Origin: Unio delphinus
Taxonomy: Eukaryota > Mollusca > Bivalvia > Unionida > Unionidae
Direction: 5' to 3'
NCBI GenBank assembly: GCA_029339505.1
Contig: JAQISU010000155.1
Coordinates: forward strand, 20,526,001-20,590,000
DNA length: 64,000 nt
Both the position numbers and the translations under genes were made by a program. Positions 1 to 11,861 of this stretch are shown piece by piece (the stretch's first letter is position 1; every line of letters begins with the position of its first letter). Under the pieces are notes generated by a model, which saw only the letters and a list, made by a program, of their open reading frames with translations, was not told the DNA's origin and did not search any database.

Positions 1-32
1 ACAGTATTAGACAGAGAGCGAGAGAGAATTAG

Positions 33-35
<3 letters not shown>

Positions 36-86
<51 letters not shown>
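36..86. repeat. (GA)n microsatellite
   Basis: An almost pure run of GA dinucleotides, about 50 bases long. No coding signal is seen between it and the first exon at 442; the A/T-rich bases from 87 to 441 end in a pyrimidine tract and an AG that serves as a splice acceptor. Confidence 0.95.
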
Positions 87-88
<2 letters not shown>

Positions 89-441
89 TGCAGGATTGTA
101 AGATCCCTTCAAACCGAACCCACTTTATTCCAAACTCTCCTAAACTTTGACATTTTAGTGAGGTATCAAATTTTCCTTATTTATGATCATCATTGTGTTC
201 AGCACCACAAACTCCTTTACTCTGAAATTTACTCTAAAATTTGCTCTGAAAGCAACAGCCAAGTTTTGATCTCAACTTTCAATTTGCATCAACAAACTAA
301 TCGAACCCATCCCAATTGTTTTCCACGTCAACAAACAAAACATATGTATCATGCCCAATAAGACTAAAGAAGTATTATTAAAATGGGCAATGCATTAAAT
401 AAATATCCTACATTCAAAGCTTACCTTGTATTCCCTTGCAG

Positions 442-555
442 ACCTGGATGAGTGTCATGGTTTTCCTTGTAACAATGGTGGTAATTGCACAAATACGATA
501 GGCTCATATTTATGTGACTGTCCAAAGGGTTTTACCGGGATGAACTGCACAGAAG
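442..555 (+). CDS. EGF-like (calcium-binding type) exon of a membrane receptor gene
   Basis: The exon is preceded by a pyrimidine-rich tract ending in gcag and followed by gtaag. It starts and ends in phase 1, as is usual for EGF-domain exons. Its translation has the order D-x-D-E-C, then six cysteines with EGF spacing, an N-G-G-N-C segment, the conserved aromatic in G-S-Y-x-C and the closing G-F-T-G-x-N-C. The D-x-D/N-E-C start is the calcium-binding subtype signature. It would be extracellular. The downstream exons at 2053, 3895 and 4262 are phase-compatible and on the same strand, so I read this as one type-I membrane protein with EGF repeats; earlier exons lie outside the window. The exact gene family cannot be named from one good EGF domain. 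Confidence 0.85.
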
Positions 556-2052
556 GTAAGTTTTTCCGTTCTTACTCTTACAAAGAATTTTCGTTTGATG
601 TGCAATGTAACATGATATGTATATCGATACAATATGATATGTGAAAAAGAATATAAAGGTTGTGGATGGCTTTATAATCCAACTATTTCGGAGGCAACAA
701 TTTTTTTCCGCCTGTGTGTCAAATGGTTGATTTCTGGGTTTACGGTGGTTCCTCTCTAACAAAGAGATTTTAACCTCTAAACGTTGGAAAACTGTACTGT
801 ATTTGAGGCATAATAATATTTATATGTGTATTTTGCAAGCATAAGTTCTAAATTCCATAACAGTTTGATATTTAAAGTACACAAATAAGTAGATTATTTG
901 GTAAATGAAATCATGATATACTAATGAGTCAAAATGACACACAAGATAAAACGATATTTAACATGTGCAGACAATATTGCGGCAATAAGCTCATGTGACC
1001 TCTTTCAACCTTAAACAAATGTCAAATTTCAATCTAAATTGGTATTAACTTCACATATGCAGCTCAGTCAATTAGGCAGGATTATCTGATTATCTCGTCA
1101 TGACTGGTGCTATTCTTTTGTACAAATAATCAATATAAGATGAAACAGGGATTGCTTATTTCATTTCATTCAATTACGGCATGTGTCATATGTTACATTC
1201 AAAGACAAAATAATCCTTCTAGTCCATGTAGTCCCTCAGTTTTAACCAAGTACTTTTAATATTTGTTGAGATTCTTGAAATTAAATAAAGCTGTCCCTAT
1301 ACTTTCATTTCATCTGCCACACTTAATTTGATTTAAGAATGATTTTGATATACAATTATACCAGGTTAGCGTTATTTTTACAGACTGTAATTACTACCTA
1401 CGCAACTGCTTTTTATTATCTCTGGTTTTGTTTTGTTTTTTGTTGGCTTTTCTGTTTCTGTTCTTGTATTTTCTTTTCTTCTTTGGTTTTGTTTTGGAGT
1501 GTTTTGGTTTTATTTGTTAGTGAGATATTTTAGAAATTCATTGATTACAGAGTATGAATTATATCAATAAAATGCATTGTATACATTGTCTCATGTCTAT
1601 AGATGTTTATCTATTATATTTATATTAACTCATAATCGCTTTTTGATCATTTCCTCAATCAGCAGTTTTGTATTTTATTAGAAGTTTCACCAAGACAAAT
1701 GCATTACATGGACACATTTGCCACACCCGAAGAAACTTAAATCATTTTCTAACCGAGCATCAGCTACAAAATCCTTTTAAATTTACATTATACTGCTCCA
1801 ACATTAAATTTAACTGTCATTTGCTTGCTACCGTCATTGAATGGGATAGTGTTCCCTCTAAAACAGTGATAACTGCATATCTTCTATTGGTTTACACGCA
1901 TGTGGCTCTCCAACTGGTTTTACATGCAAACCGCTTGTATGTCTCGTACAAAGTATGAGACAGAAACTGTTCACAATAAGTTGCCCTTTGCAAAATTTTC
2001 CGTGATTCAAACGTGTAATTATTCATGCTGGCTTGTCAAATTTATTTTACAG
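556..2052 (+). other. Intron, no gene seen
   Basis: About 1.5 kb of A/T-rich sequence between two phase-1 EGF exons. It begins gtaag and ends in a T-rich tract plus acag. Short open frames in it have no recognisable composition or motif, and I see no RNA gene. Confidence 0.6.
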
Positions 2053-2172
2053 ATATAAACTAGTGTGACTTCTCACCATGCGAAAATAGCGGAAAATGCA
2101 AAAATTCTTATGTTTCGTACTTTTGCGACAGTCACTGCACCTTCGGCAGGATTGGAAAGAACTGTTTAAATG
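2053..2172 (+). pseudogene. Second EGF-like exon with an in-frame TAG
   Basis: Acceptor ttttacag, donor gtgagc, phase 1 at both ends, 120 bases. The frame that joins the previous exon reads as a degenerate EGF domain (C-D-F-S-P-C-E-N-S-G-K-C then Y-F-C-D and a late N-C), but TAG at 2061-2063 interrupts it right at the start, where an acidic or Asn residue is expected before the first cysteine. The spacing between the late cysteines is also abnormal. Because both borders are phase 1, skipping this exon would keep the downstream frame. It is either a decayed exon or a skipped one. Confidence 0.7.
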
Positions 2173-2179
2173 GTGAGCG

Positions 2180-2183
<4 letters not shown>

Positions 2184-2274
<91 letters not shown>
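2184..2274. repeat. (AT)n microsatellite
   Basis: About 90 bases of uninterrupted AT dinucleotide, starting a few bases after the donor site of the second EGF exon, within the next intron. The rest of that intron, to 3894, shows no gene. Confidence 0.95.
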
Positions 2275-2276
<2 letters not shown>

Positions 2277-3894
2277 TTGGTTGGGGGATTTAGTTTTATT
2301 TATTTTGATGTTTATTCTAGATACTAGTGTGCCATAAATTTGCAAAATAAAAATAACTAAATTGTACACATAGTCCCTACCCTAAACATAATATTTTCGA
2401 TCTGAAATGATGATGTTCTGCATTTTGTTCTAAATATTGGCCTTTGATATTGAAAATGTATTTTGTGATTACGATTTCGGTCATTATAACAAGATGCTAT
2501 CATTCGCATCCATTTTTTAACTAAAAAAGTATGGTGCTGCTGTTTTCATTTCTAAATTTAGCCCAAACACGAATTTCATAATTTATATCTGCCAATACTT
2601 AGCTAAAATCTCTACACAAGAATTCCACTGAGGCAATTGTATAGCCAACATTTCTAAATCTTCATGTGCACTGGATTTCTACCGCCCTTTCTTTTGTACA
2701 CCTTCCCGTTGACTCACATTCAGGTGAATTGAGAATTTGTTTTTACCAGTTACTATGAGTGTGGGGGATCCTAGGATTGTTGATGCATTTTGCCAAAGTT
2801 TCAGCTCTAAGGTATATGCAGTGCTAAATAACAGTTAATGAGATTTTGTAGTGCAACTAAATGTGTAGTTTTCAATAAATAGTTGTATGTTTTTAGAGGA
2901 TGTTGAGTGTATTTAAAGCTACTCATGCCCTTTCAATTAAGCTGCTCTAATTTTGATGTAAATACGTTTACGATATCCTTTTAAAACTCTCTTTATTTCG
3001 TACCATACTCACTACGTTTTGAGGTAAATTGTACTGAGTTTTTATGCAGTTATATTTCATGCCAGACTTTATTCATTTCTAGTGCAGTGATACGTTACAT
3101 AATGAACCATATTTGCAAAACTAGTCTCACAATGTTTCTATTAACGACTGACAAGGTACTAGACATCAGCATTGTTTGCAAATATCCACATCGTTTGATG
3201 TTTATGATTTTGTAATCTACAGAATCAGAACAATCATTTAATAAACAAGAATTGTTAACTGTTCTAATTTTCTTTACCCCATCCTAAATGAAAACCTGTT
3301 TGTGATTTACATATTATGTCATTATATGTATTTAAGGTAACATGCAAATAGGGACTTCCTATATTCATCGTCTTTAAAAGCAAACTGAATAAATATAGAT
3401 TTGTATATGCTATGTGAAATATCTAGCTTTGCAATCGATGTTTTGCTATCTTCTTGTACTGGATGTTTCTAGAAATGTATTCTTTACAGAGATTGCAGAT
3501 TATTTCTTGTTTACAAATGGCACCTATAATGTTCTTACAAGATGACATTAGCGTGGTCAAAAAGTATGAACCCGTGCCCAAACACGTATTGGCTGAGATT
3601 GATTTGGTTGATTGAACTAATTGCAGCATGTGATGATCGATCGGTGCAATAAACGACGGGAAAATCATGATTTTGTGTTGGGTTTTTTTTTTGTAACCTT
3701 GAACACACTCTTAAACCCCAAAAGGAGCAGAGGTTTTGTCTGTATTTAAAAAAAATTAAAATACCTTCTAGTATAAAACATTTCTCCAAGGCTAGTCATA
3801 AATATATAAACTTAAGATTTGACAAGTTAGCATAATTCGTTCGTGTAAGGTAATGTCAAATGACGATAGTGATGGAAATATTTCCATATTTCAG

Positions 3895-3988
3895 TTCAGC
3901 TTGAGCTTATACGGCCTCTAATCTTGCTGACAACTGCGATTCTGGCTCTAGTGATCTTCATTTTGCTTATGAAAAGAAAGATGAGAAG
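3895..3988 (+). CDS. Transmembrane exon of the EGF receptor gene
   Basis: Acceptor tttcag, donor gtaacg. Entered in phase 1 and left in phase 2. It encodes a short polar lead, then about 20 hydrophobic residues (L-I-L-L-T-T-A-I-L-A-L-V-I-F-I-L-L-M) followed at once by K-R-K-M-R-R, the classical stop-transfer pattern of a type-I single-pass protein. The phase-1 entry matches both EGF exons. A second AG five bases downstream is an alternative acceptor but would break the frame. Confidence 0.75.
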
Positions 3989-4261
3989 GTAACGGCCATT
4001 CATCTGTGCGTTAGGTCCTTACATTACAGTATTAGAATAATACATCAGGAAAATTGAAATGCATACATGTACACATTTCTCCTTTAAAGCTCTAACTACT
4101 TTACAAAAGTGTTTCAGGATAATTTAAATGAATGATTTGGATCAGTTATCATTATAAGCTGGTTATTTAAACATGAAATCGGTAGATGTTATTAGTTCAT
4201 GTAGTATGTTTGAATAATCTCCTTTTCACTTTGTGCACTGGCATCTTTCATTCTATGATAG

Positions 4262-4323
4262 GAAGAACAAAGTGAATGATTCTACCCTGACTGTTTGCAT
4301 TGAAAAACCGTCCGAGCTCAGTG
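4262..4323 (+). CDS. Cytoplasmic-tail exon of the EGF receptor gene
   Basis: Acceptor atgatag, donor gtatgt. The AG left over from the transmembrane exon joins the first G to give Arg, and the frame then reads K-N-K-V-N-D-S-T-L-T-V-C-I-E-K-P-S-E-L-S, leaving in phase 1. No motif is recognised. It is supported only by phase continuity and good borders, so it is less certain than the EGF and membrane exons. The gene must continue, but I cannot find a further exon with confidence. Confidence 0.5.
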
Positions 4324-5440
4324 GTATGTTTATTTCTATATTTGTCTCTGCCTGAATCATCTATTAGGCTAATACATTCTTCTTAACTTTAGTATACACT
4401 CTCAACAGCTCAGTTTTTTATAAAGTAGTTTTACTGTGTTGTATATAAGTTGATCTTAACGAAAATGGGTTATTTTAAATTTTCTTTGCTAAATGGAAAC
4501 CTGTAGTATATATAGTCAATGCCATCGCATTAGTAATGTATGCTTTATTTGTATGTCTTTCTCATTTGGCAGTACTGAAAATACATATTTCTATGTTTAG
4601 ATTTTCTATAGTTTGAAAATTGCCTTATACTTTATTTGATAATAAATATAAAATCTAAAACAAAATAACGGACAACTGAAAGAAACATTACAAGAACATA
4701 CTCTTCAAGCTTGGAGGAGGAGGTAGATGAATTTCATTATTCATTAAAATTTCAAGCCATGATTTTCTCTTTCCATTCCTATTCACGATATTGATACAGT
4801 TTGACTATTATTTTCAGAACGATGATTTAATGATGGATGTTTGGGAGTTTTGCATGTATCTTAGCTGATTCCAGGAATAATAGTTATTGTCACAATGCCA
4901 TCAAGAATCTAATGTCATGATCCCAGACAGACTGTTGGCGTGACACCTTGAACGGAGAACATGTAACTTAGTATACTAATCCTATGTGGGGTTTTTTTCT
5001 TGTAAGATAGCAACATGCCATTGAAACATATACAAGATGTGTTTATGCAAAGACTCATAGCTATGAACCAGACGAGTCGGTGCCAGAATTATTGCACAGT
5101 CAAAATATTTGTCTGTATTTAAAACTATGCGCGCTCTAAAATACGTTTAAAGCACATATACTTTACAAAGCTGTCACGGTAATAATGATAATTATAGTGT
5201 TTGATCTTCATTATAATTAGCAAATCATTCTTATCTCGGGTGGTAGAGATATACAATAATCGCATATTAAGTGATGGCTATTTATTTGTAAACTCTGCGA
5301 CAAAGATCGAAACCCAGACTTTCCAATCATTTCAAAACTTGTTAACAGTACTCTAGTTTTGTATATACCATACTAATTTATTTTATTATGACATGAATTT
5401 GTATAGATGCATAAATGTTGAATAATTGGGTTTCATGTAC

Positions 5441-5522
<82 letters not shown>

Positions 5523-7375
5523 GAGAGAGAGAGTAATGAAACATGATTTTGTAAATGTATGTATTACTTGATGATATACATTTCACAAAATGTTTGTTAT
5601 AAATGTTTAACTAATTGAAGATATGTACTCAATTCAACACTATTAAATTGCAAGTTTACATTTTACGTGATGCCACTACACATTTCCCGTGTCTAATGTA
5701 ATAATGTCATTTGTCATTGGATAAATACAAAGCATTATATAAAATACATTATTTGACAAATGAATTATGTTTGTTATTTATGCCCAAAGACCATCAGTGA
5801 GTGATATGAACTTTAGCATGTTTTCAATGTGAAAAGACCTATAAGTGTGCCTTTCTATTATTTGAGATTAATCTTTAAAAATATTTATCATAATTACCAT
5901 TTTTAGCAGACAAATAACTGTCTTCTCAGTAAATGGCACTCAATTTCTTTACCAGATAATCATCACATGGTAAATGTACGATTATCTAAGACATCAGTTC
6001 TCTGTTGTTTTTTAACATAAATAAATGCAAACTGTTACCTAAACAACACTGTTGAACAGAGCTACTCTATGTACATACTGAATCAAGAGAACAAAGTAGT
6101 TGGCGCGTTTTAATTTTCAAGCTTTTAATCTGTCAAAACAAGAATATAATTAGCATTTTGCTTCAGCTTGATTTTATTTCAAATCAGGAGCTTTTTATAT
6201 ACTGCATATGTGCCTAGCTTTATGTAATAATTTGATACTTTTAGGCTTGAGTAAAGAATGAACATGCGGTATTGCGCTTAAATTGAAACAACATAATGTA
6301 TGTTGGTGATCACTTTGTTAGAAGTTGTCGAATAAGGTGATCATTTCTATATGGATACAATTAGTTTAATAAATTATTTTCGCAAGAAATATCATAATGA
6401 AGATTAAAAAACAAATTCACGTGAAGAGCTTGAACATTTGGAAAATTAGCCATGTATTTGTCAATGGAACGGACAATAACAGGATTTAATCAGGCAATTT
6501 TTCATGCCAATCTTAGACCACCTAAGGATTGGACAGAGCAGTATATTCACGACACAGCCCACCATATGAAGAAAATCCTTGCGATTAGAGCTTCTAACAC
6601 TCCACCCAGATAGGCCATTTTTAAAAGGAAATTAGAACGAAATGAAAAATAAAAAACATGAGACCTCTTTAACTACATACAAACAAGCATAATCTGAAAA
6701 ATAATTATCTAATATGGAAATGTTTGCGCTCCATTTTAAGAACAATCTTAAACTTTATTCTAACTATAAGGACATACTTAGGACGAGACACATCTGCAAT
6801 CTGGTTAAGTTTCGATAGACGAAATTGAATAGAGCTTTGATTCCAGTAAATTCCTTTTCACTTTTGCTGAAAGAAGTATACCATTTCAAAGCAGCGAATA
6901 GTGTATATATAATATACCTTTGACACTAACAAACAATAAGTAATAAGCCCATCGAAAAAAATGTTCTACGCTGTTTCTTTTGTTTTAATTACGAACTAAA
7001 TTGTATGGGGGTATTTGGGGTAATACCGGAATTAGCAATATCCCATAGGTTAATGTGAGATTGACTAATCGGGCAAATGAAAAGTCCTATGTTAAAATTG
7101 TCCATTGGTAAACATGTATGGGACCGATTTAGGTCATACGAGGAAGCATATATTAAATTAGTGTTTGGGTATCAAGACGTTTATATGTCAAGAAAGAATT
7201 GCAGTGCCAAATTTTGTAATACAATACAAATCCACAAACCTTTAGAATCCAACACACTCCATATATTATCCATAAACATATCCCTACAGTACATCACACA
7301 CTTTTTGATTATTATCCAAGCACACGCCACGCATACAATTCAGCACTGTCTTTTTGATTGCTGAAAACAACAAGC
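4324..7375. other. Non-coding stretch
   Basis: Three kb of A/T-rich DNA with no recognisable exon, RNA gene or element other than the AT/GA microsatellite at 5443-5534. Later exons of the EGF gene could be hidden here but none has convincing borders plus coding content. Confidence 0.5.
5443..5534. repeat. (AT)n-(GA)n compound microsatellite
   Basis: About 75 bases of AT followed by cagagagagagagag. Open frames across it give only alternating Tyr-Ile and are artefacts. Confidence 0.95.
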
Positions 7376-9290
7376 AACAACAATACCACTCGCTCAAAAT
7401 CTTCTCTTGTGAGATGAGACCCAGAGCATCTTTCCAGACATTCATTCAACTTTAGGTCTTGACCCATCATCTATATTGTGTTTTTAACTTTTCTCCATGA
7501 GTGTAGTTTATAAGGAAAATTATTAAACAACATGTTACTTAGTTAATTTTTGTCCCTGATTGTAGAATATAGTTTAAGATCATGGTCACTTTAGACTTTA
7601 AACCGGCTGTTTACTTGGGTCTGAGTTCTAGATTATGAACTTGGAAGTTTCTAAAACAAAGATTATGTTTACAGTTTCTGATAATTTTGCGATGGTTAGA
7701 TTGAATTGTCATCTAACGTAGTGAGCTTAGATTAAAATATTACCAGGTAGGGGTTAGAGTCCTTGAAAAGGGAAAAGTTGCTTGAGTTTGTCAGACATTC
7801 TAGTTCGGAAGTTAAATAAAACATCTTTGATAAAAGAAGAAATAAAAACATTTAGGTCCATTATTGGTATAAAATAATTTGTCTGGTTCAATTCTTTGGG
7901 TTTAATTAGTGAATTTATATGCCGACATCAACATTTCACTTTCGTTACAACAAAGTGATGTTTATAATGTATCCTGAAGAGGTATGAATTCTGAATCAAA
8001 TTGAAAAAGGTTTGGGAATTGTAACAAAGACACTGGTCAAACATTTATCAAGTTATCATGAGTGAAAGAACCACTATTTGATAGGTGATACTCAGCCAGG
8101 AAGGTTAAGAAAAAATATGATAACCTCAAATATTAATTCAAGATGTCGCGAAGTCCCTCCTCAAGTCGAGCTTTTGAAGATTCTGATGGAACAGTCGATG
8201 ATTATTCCTTGATTCATAACGTTTCCTTTGTTAACAAGTATTGTTATCAGCGGAGGGATGTTGGTAAATGAAACTGAAGTCTTACAGAAGTAATTCCAAA
8301 TCTCAGTCGGCATATCTTTCCGGAATCAAGCTTCGGATAAGGCTGATCAAACATCTTTATCTCTTCCTACGTTCACTTATTGTAGGCAGAAGGGCAAGTT
8401 ATTTATGATTTGTTAATGATTGAATAGTAAGGAATATAGTAAAGACAAAGCTATCCTAAATGTTCTTATTGCAATGATATCAACGTCATTGTCTTGTCTT
8501 GAAAGGAAAACGTTAACTGTATCAAGCAAACCCCAGTCTTATTGTATTATGGAGAATTAAGAACAATTCACGGATTGTTGATTCTGTCAAGCCAATCCAT
8601 ATTACAGTTTTAAAGGACAGAGAAGCTTCTTGGTCTTTTGTTACCGGGTACATTGCTTTTGTATGACATTTTGTTTTATTCAGGGTGTAACATGTGCCTT
8701 TGTTGATGTACTTCTCAACTTTGTCAATTTTAAATCAGTCTTAGTCTCAAGACCGGTGATTGTCGGAACATTACAACCTTATGCATTGAAGGTAATCGTG
8801 TATTACTAGGCAGTGACCAGATTGTTGTTCCATATCATAATGGGAAATTCTTAGTCTATCCCATGAAACTCACAAGTTCTTAAACCTTTTATTTTAATTA
8901 TTTATTGGAATTACAAAGTGTTCATTGATTGTTTGAACCAAAGCATTATTTTGGGATGATTGTGAACTCATTCAAGGACAGTCTTGATTGTATCATTATC
9001 ATACAGCAAGACTCTTGGCACATTGATACATTCAATTATATTGGTCTCTCAGCACATTCAGTACATTTAATTCATTCGGAACACTATATTCATCAGAACT
9101 TGAGATGCAACTTTTGTTATTATTAGAGACTCAATAAAAATACAGTAAGTTTGTCTTAAATTTTCAATTTAAAACTTAGAGATAATTAAATTATTGTTCA
9201 ATTTTACGATTTTTTTCTTTCAGCCATGTCAGTATCCAACAGGAGAATAAATGCTGTTCCTGTTCTGGCCATTTCGACTATATGGTTCGT
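7376..9290 (-). pseudogene. Split fossil of the small capsid-adjacent Polinton protein
   Basis: The 9225-9290 part reads S-K-W-P-E-Q-E-Q-H-L, matching R-W-P-E-Q-E-Q-H-L near the start of the intact copy at 32.1 kb. The 7376-7490 part reads M-M-G-Q-D-x-K-L-N-E, matching M-M-N-Q-D-E-K-L-D-H in the middle of the same protein. About 1.7 kb of plus-strand LTR-element sequence lies between them. A TAG lies next to the M-M segment and another close to the W-P-E-Q segment. Confidence 0.7.
7490..9220 (+). mobile_element. LTR-retrotransposon gag-protease remnant, copy 1
   Basis: Plus-strand fragments, in order, of a gag-protease of the W-P-x-E-Y-W type. Around 8060-8110 a frame reads L-F-D-R-x-Y-S-A-R-K-V; at 8198-8239 D-D-Y-S-L-I-H-N-V-S-F-V-N-K; at 8381-8413 a decayed zinc knuckle (Y-C-R-Q-K-G-K then C; the first Cys and the His are lost); at 8680-8760 protease-linker sequence G-V-T-C-A-F-V-D-V and L-V-S-R-P-V-I-V-G. 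Frames change repeatedly, so it is dead. It ends near an AATAAA-like string at 9133. Limits are approximate and I could not identify paired LTRs. The same family occurs at 21.3-22.5 kb and 59.5-60.2 kb. Confidence 0.65.
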
Positions 9291-9482
9291 TTTTTCTTCA
9301 TAATATTCTGGATCAAAATTTTCTTCGTCCCCAGATGCTCCTTGTCTTCTATTTTCGTTTCCCATAGTACAGGATCACTTCTGTTAAACTTTCAAACTAA
9401 TGATTTCCATAATAATATCAATATCTGCAGACAAGAATTCGGATCCACTTATTGTCGGCATCTCATATCATTTTCATTATAG

Positions 9483-9532
9483 ACGGCACTCAACGATGAG
9501 GTGTTTTCAATGGACTAAATCGTGAGTGCCGT
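9483..9532. repeat. Perfect-arm hairpin within the Polinton fossil
   Basis: ACGGCACTCAACGAT is followed 20 bases later by its reverse complement ATCGTGAGTGCCGT with a single bulged base. Arms of about 14-15 bp. It is not in the homologous part of the central element that I can see. It could be a small palindromic insertion or an end of another mobile element. Confidence 0.7.
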
Positions 9533-9739
9533 GGTTTCTGGAATACGACCGCGTCCTAGCAGCCGTAACTCTTTTTCGGGCATGAGATGTTTATTCTCGT
9601 TGAAGCTTCTCGTCTTACGCCTTATCTTTAGCTTGTGTCAATTACGTTACCCCTACTCTTAATTTGGGTCTGTTGACTTCTTCTAGGGGTTTGACTTTTG
9701 TGTTTACTAAGCATGAAATGGTCATGTATAATCACGCCT

Positions 9740-10017
9740 CTTAAAGAGCGTTTCTCAGGTAGATTTTAAAATGATCTGTTTTGTGAATTTGAGTACCGAT
9801 TCCAAAATCTGCCTATTGGGACAACGTTAGTGTATTTCATGTGGTATACAAATGATCACTTGCTGTAAATGATGGGTTGCTAAAGTAAGCCATCGAAATA
9901 CTTTTTCTTAGTCTGGATTGTAAATATGTACACGGACGTGTACAATTTATTTCGCAGCTGATGCCATATAGTGCACGAATCGGTTTGGCAGAAGGATGAC
10001 ATTGCAAGGCGATCATG
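9740..10017 (-). pseudogene. Fossil of the small Polinton I-R-A-L-Y-G protein
   Basis: From an ATG at 10017 the minus strand reads M-I-A-L-Q-C-H-P-S-A-K-P-I-R-A-L-Y-G-I, closely matching the start of the gene at 38930-39739. After a frame change it continues with T-H-H-L-Q-Q-V-I-I-C-I-P-H and T-K-Q-I-I-L-K, both with counterparts in that gene. Stops and indels make it a relic. Confidence 0.7.
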
Positions 10018-10059
10018 CTAAGTATTGTTCAAAAGAAATGGGATGCTTTTAAAGTTTTC

Positions 10060-10560
10060 TCTTCATATAGATGCACAAAGGGACTCTAACAATGACAATA
10101 TTGATTACAACTGGTACAAAATCTTAGATCATAGTAAGCGGTGGGTTTTCAATCAACAAGTAAATACGAATGAAGTGTCTGAGCGGCAACGTCGTACGCC
10201 AACGTGCATCTGTTTGGTTAACACTTTCTCTTGAGATTTATCTCTTGAGCCCTTAAAAAGGACCGCATAAACCAAAGTTATTTTTCTTCGTCTTCTCTTA
10301 ATTATTTTTTAGGAAGGCAACATGTATATGATGAATTTCAAACAAGACCCATCAGACTTCTCTAGGAATACCTCATACAAGCCAATGGATTCTCCTCGAC
10401 TTACTTGAAGCAATCTTTGAGCCGATTGCCACTCTTTGTAATAAAGCAGTATACGTTGGGGTGGGATATCAAACAAGTTTGTGTTCGATCGAATGTTTGA
10501 TCACTTCCGTTCTACCTGAACCACTCGGTCCAAAATTCAACACGTTAATGGTATAGAAAA
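10060..10560 (-). pseudogene. Fossil of the Polinton packaging ATPase
   Basis: Nucleotide similarity to the ATPase gene at 39855-40468 is visible over nearly its whole length, including the stretch around 10380-10450 (gattgccactctttgta is shared exactly) and the C-terminal block around 10135-10200 (ggtgggttttcaatc versus ggtgggttttaaatc). The Walker A region is not seen here either. Several stops and indels. This is the best-preserved part of the old fossil. Confidence 0.75.
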
Positions 10561-10568
10561 AAAAACAA

Positions 10569-10584
10569 GCCCCCCCCCCCCCCC
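10569..10584. repeat. Poly-C run
   Basis: About 16 consecutive C bases following an A-rich run. It lies right at the outer edge of the Polinton fossil. Such runs are assembly- and slippage-prone. Confidence 0.9.
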
Positions 10585-10737
10585 AATTCATATGATGAAA
10601 GAACTTTTGGTCCATCACTTTGAGAACAAATGAGGAAGATTATACATAATTATAGCGTTAAGAATACTGATATTACCAATAGGTACAATCTAAAAGCTTT
10701 GGTTTAGTTTCATGCAAATAATACAAGCAGGCTATTG

Positions 10738-10870
10738 AGTGCCAAGGCAATTGGATTAAAGTGCCCCGCCTATCGTTAGCTGCAACCCACGCTAGTCAGA
10801 TCGACGAATTCGAATCAGCACCTTTCGGTCATGATTCCAGAACATTAACCACTGAGGAACTGCGTCTCCC
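10738..10870 (-). mobile_element. tRNA-derived SINE
   Basis: Read on the minus strand, it starts GGAGACGCAG and has an A-box-like CCTCAGTGGTTAATG (10843-10856) and a B-box-like TGATTCGAATTCG (10805-10817), about 30 bases apart, the arrangement of an RNA polymerase III internal promoter. It is followed by a tRNA-unrelated body with GTGGGTTGCAGCTAACGAT and GGCACTTTAATCC. This looks like the conserved-core SINEs common in molluscs and other invertebrates. No poly-A tail or target duplication was resolved. Confidence 0.65.
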
Positions 10871-11861
10871 CTGGTCTGAAATGAAACACGCACGGCCTAT
10901 CACGTTAAGGTAGACCATAGGAAAGATATAGGACATGCTTTTCTGTATACATTAGAGATAGGTGATGAATTGTGAACGCATTAAACTATAAAAATGGTTT
11001 GCACCTGAAAAAATCTTTTTTATGTTCCGACGTAGGGAATGTCATAGCTAAAATATATACTAAAGTCATTCAAATAACTTGTGCCTAGGAAATTTCCGAA
11101 TTTACAAAGATTATAAGTAATGCATTGCTTTCAGAAAATAACTTAAAATATTCTTATTGACTGTTCGATAATTAGAACACCGGCTATTTTCCTGCAATCA
11201 TCACGTCTTGAGTGCGAAAATAGTAGTTCAAAAAGTGGAATTACCACAATTTCAAACTTTTTTGAATTTTTAACTTACTATACATTGAATATTTGTGTAT
11301 TGAAGTATGCGATTATTTTGTAAATATACATCCATTTTGAATAAATGGGTTTCACCTTATTGACAATTGCATTTATGCTTTCAAACATCATCTGTGTTAA
11401 CTAATAGGGTTAAACAATAATAAGCAACTAAACTCAAAAGCAAAATGCATAGATAGTTCTTGGTCTGGTAAAATCTGTTTTAAAATGGTGTTCAACTCAA
11501 GCAAACTTTAAACTTGCATATTTTTAATAAAAACGTTCAAAAAAGTACCAAGAGGACGCGAGTAAAATTATTTTAAATAAAGTTATCTGTGTTTCTAATC
11601 TACGAAATCAATCGAAATCAACAAGTGTTGTATTATTTTACTCTTGTAGTGTGTACAAACGTGAAGTGGAAGTTTTGTAGAATACAGTGTTTTTCCTGCT
11701 TCTCTGGTACACGACCCGAAAACTTAACATACCAAAATTAGCTAGAAACGTGGATATTTACAAGCATACTTTATTTTATATACGAGACAATATAAGTGAT
11801 AATAATTTTTCAGATGAATCATCATATTATTGATGACTTATTAGTTTATTGCTTACTATTT
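10871..11861. other. Non-coding stretch
   Basis: About 1 kb of A/T-rich DNA without any recognised gene or element. Confidence 0.5.

Larger units (their letters stand above)
7376..10560 (-). mobile_element. Old, internally deleted Polinton-like fossil
   Basis: Four blocks on the minus strand match, in the same order, genes of the large element at 31.8-40.5 kb: the C-terminal half (7376-7490) and N-terminal part (9225-9290) of the small capsid-adjacent gene, the start and middle of the small I-R-A-L-Y-G protein (9740-10017), and the packaging ATPase (10060-10560). Everything between the first and second gene (capsids, integrase, basic proteins) is missing. All frames carry several stops. The copy is far more diverged than the central element. 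No inverted arms are visible around it. An LTR-retrotransposon remnant splits the first gene. Confidence 0.75.

Noticed and set aside
2166..2369. Open frame of alternating Tyr-Ile over the AT microsatellite (and similar frames at 5386, 23783, 23902, 47407-47661)
   Set aside because: Pure products of dinucleotide repeats, which are open in all frames; no coding features.
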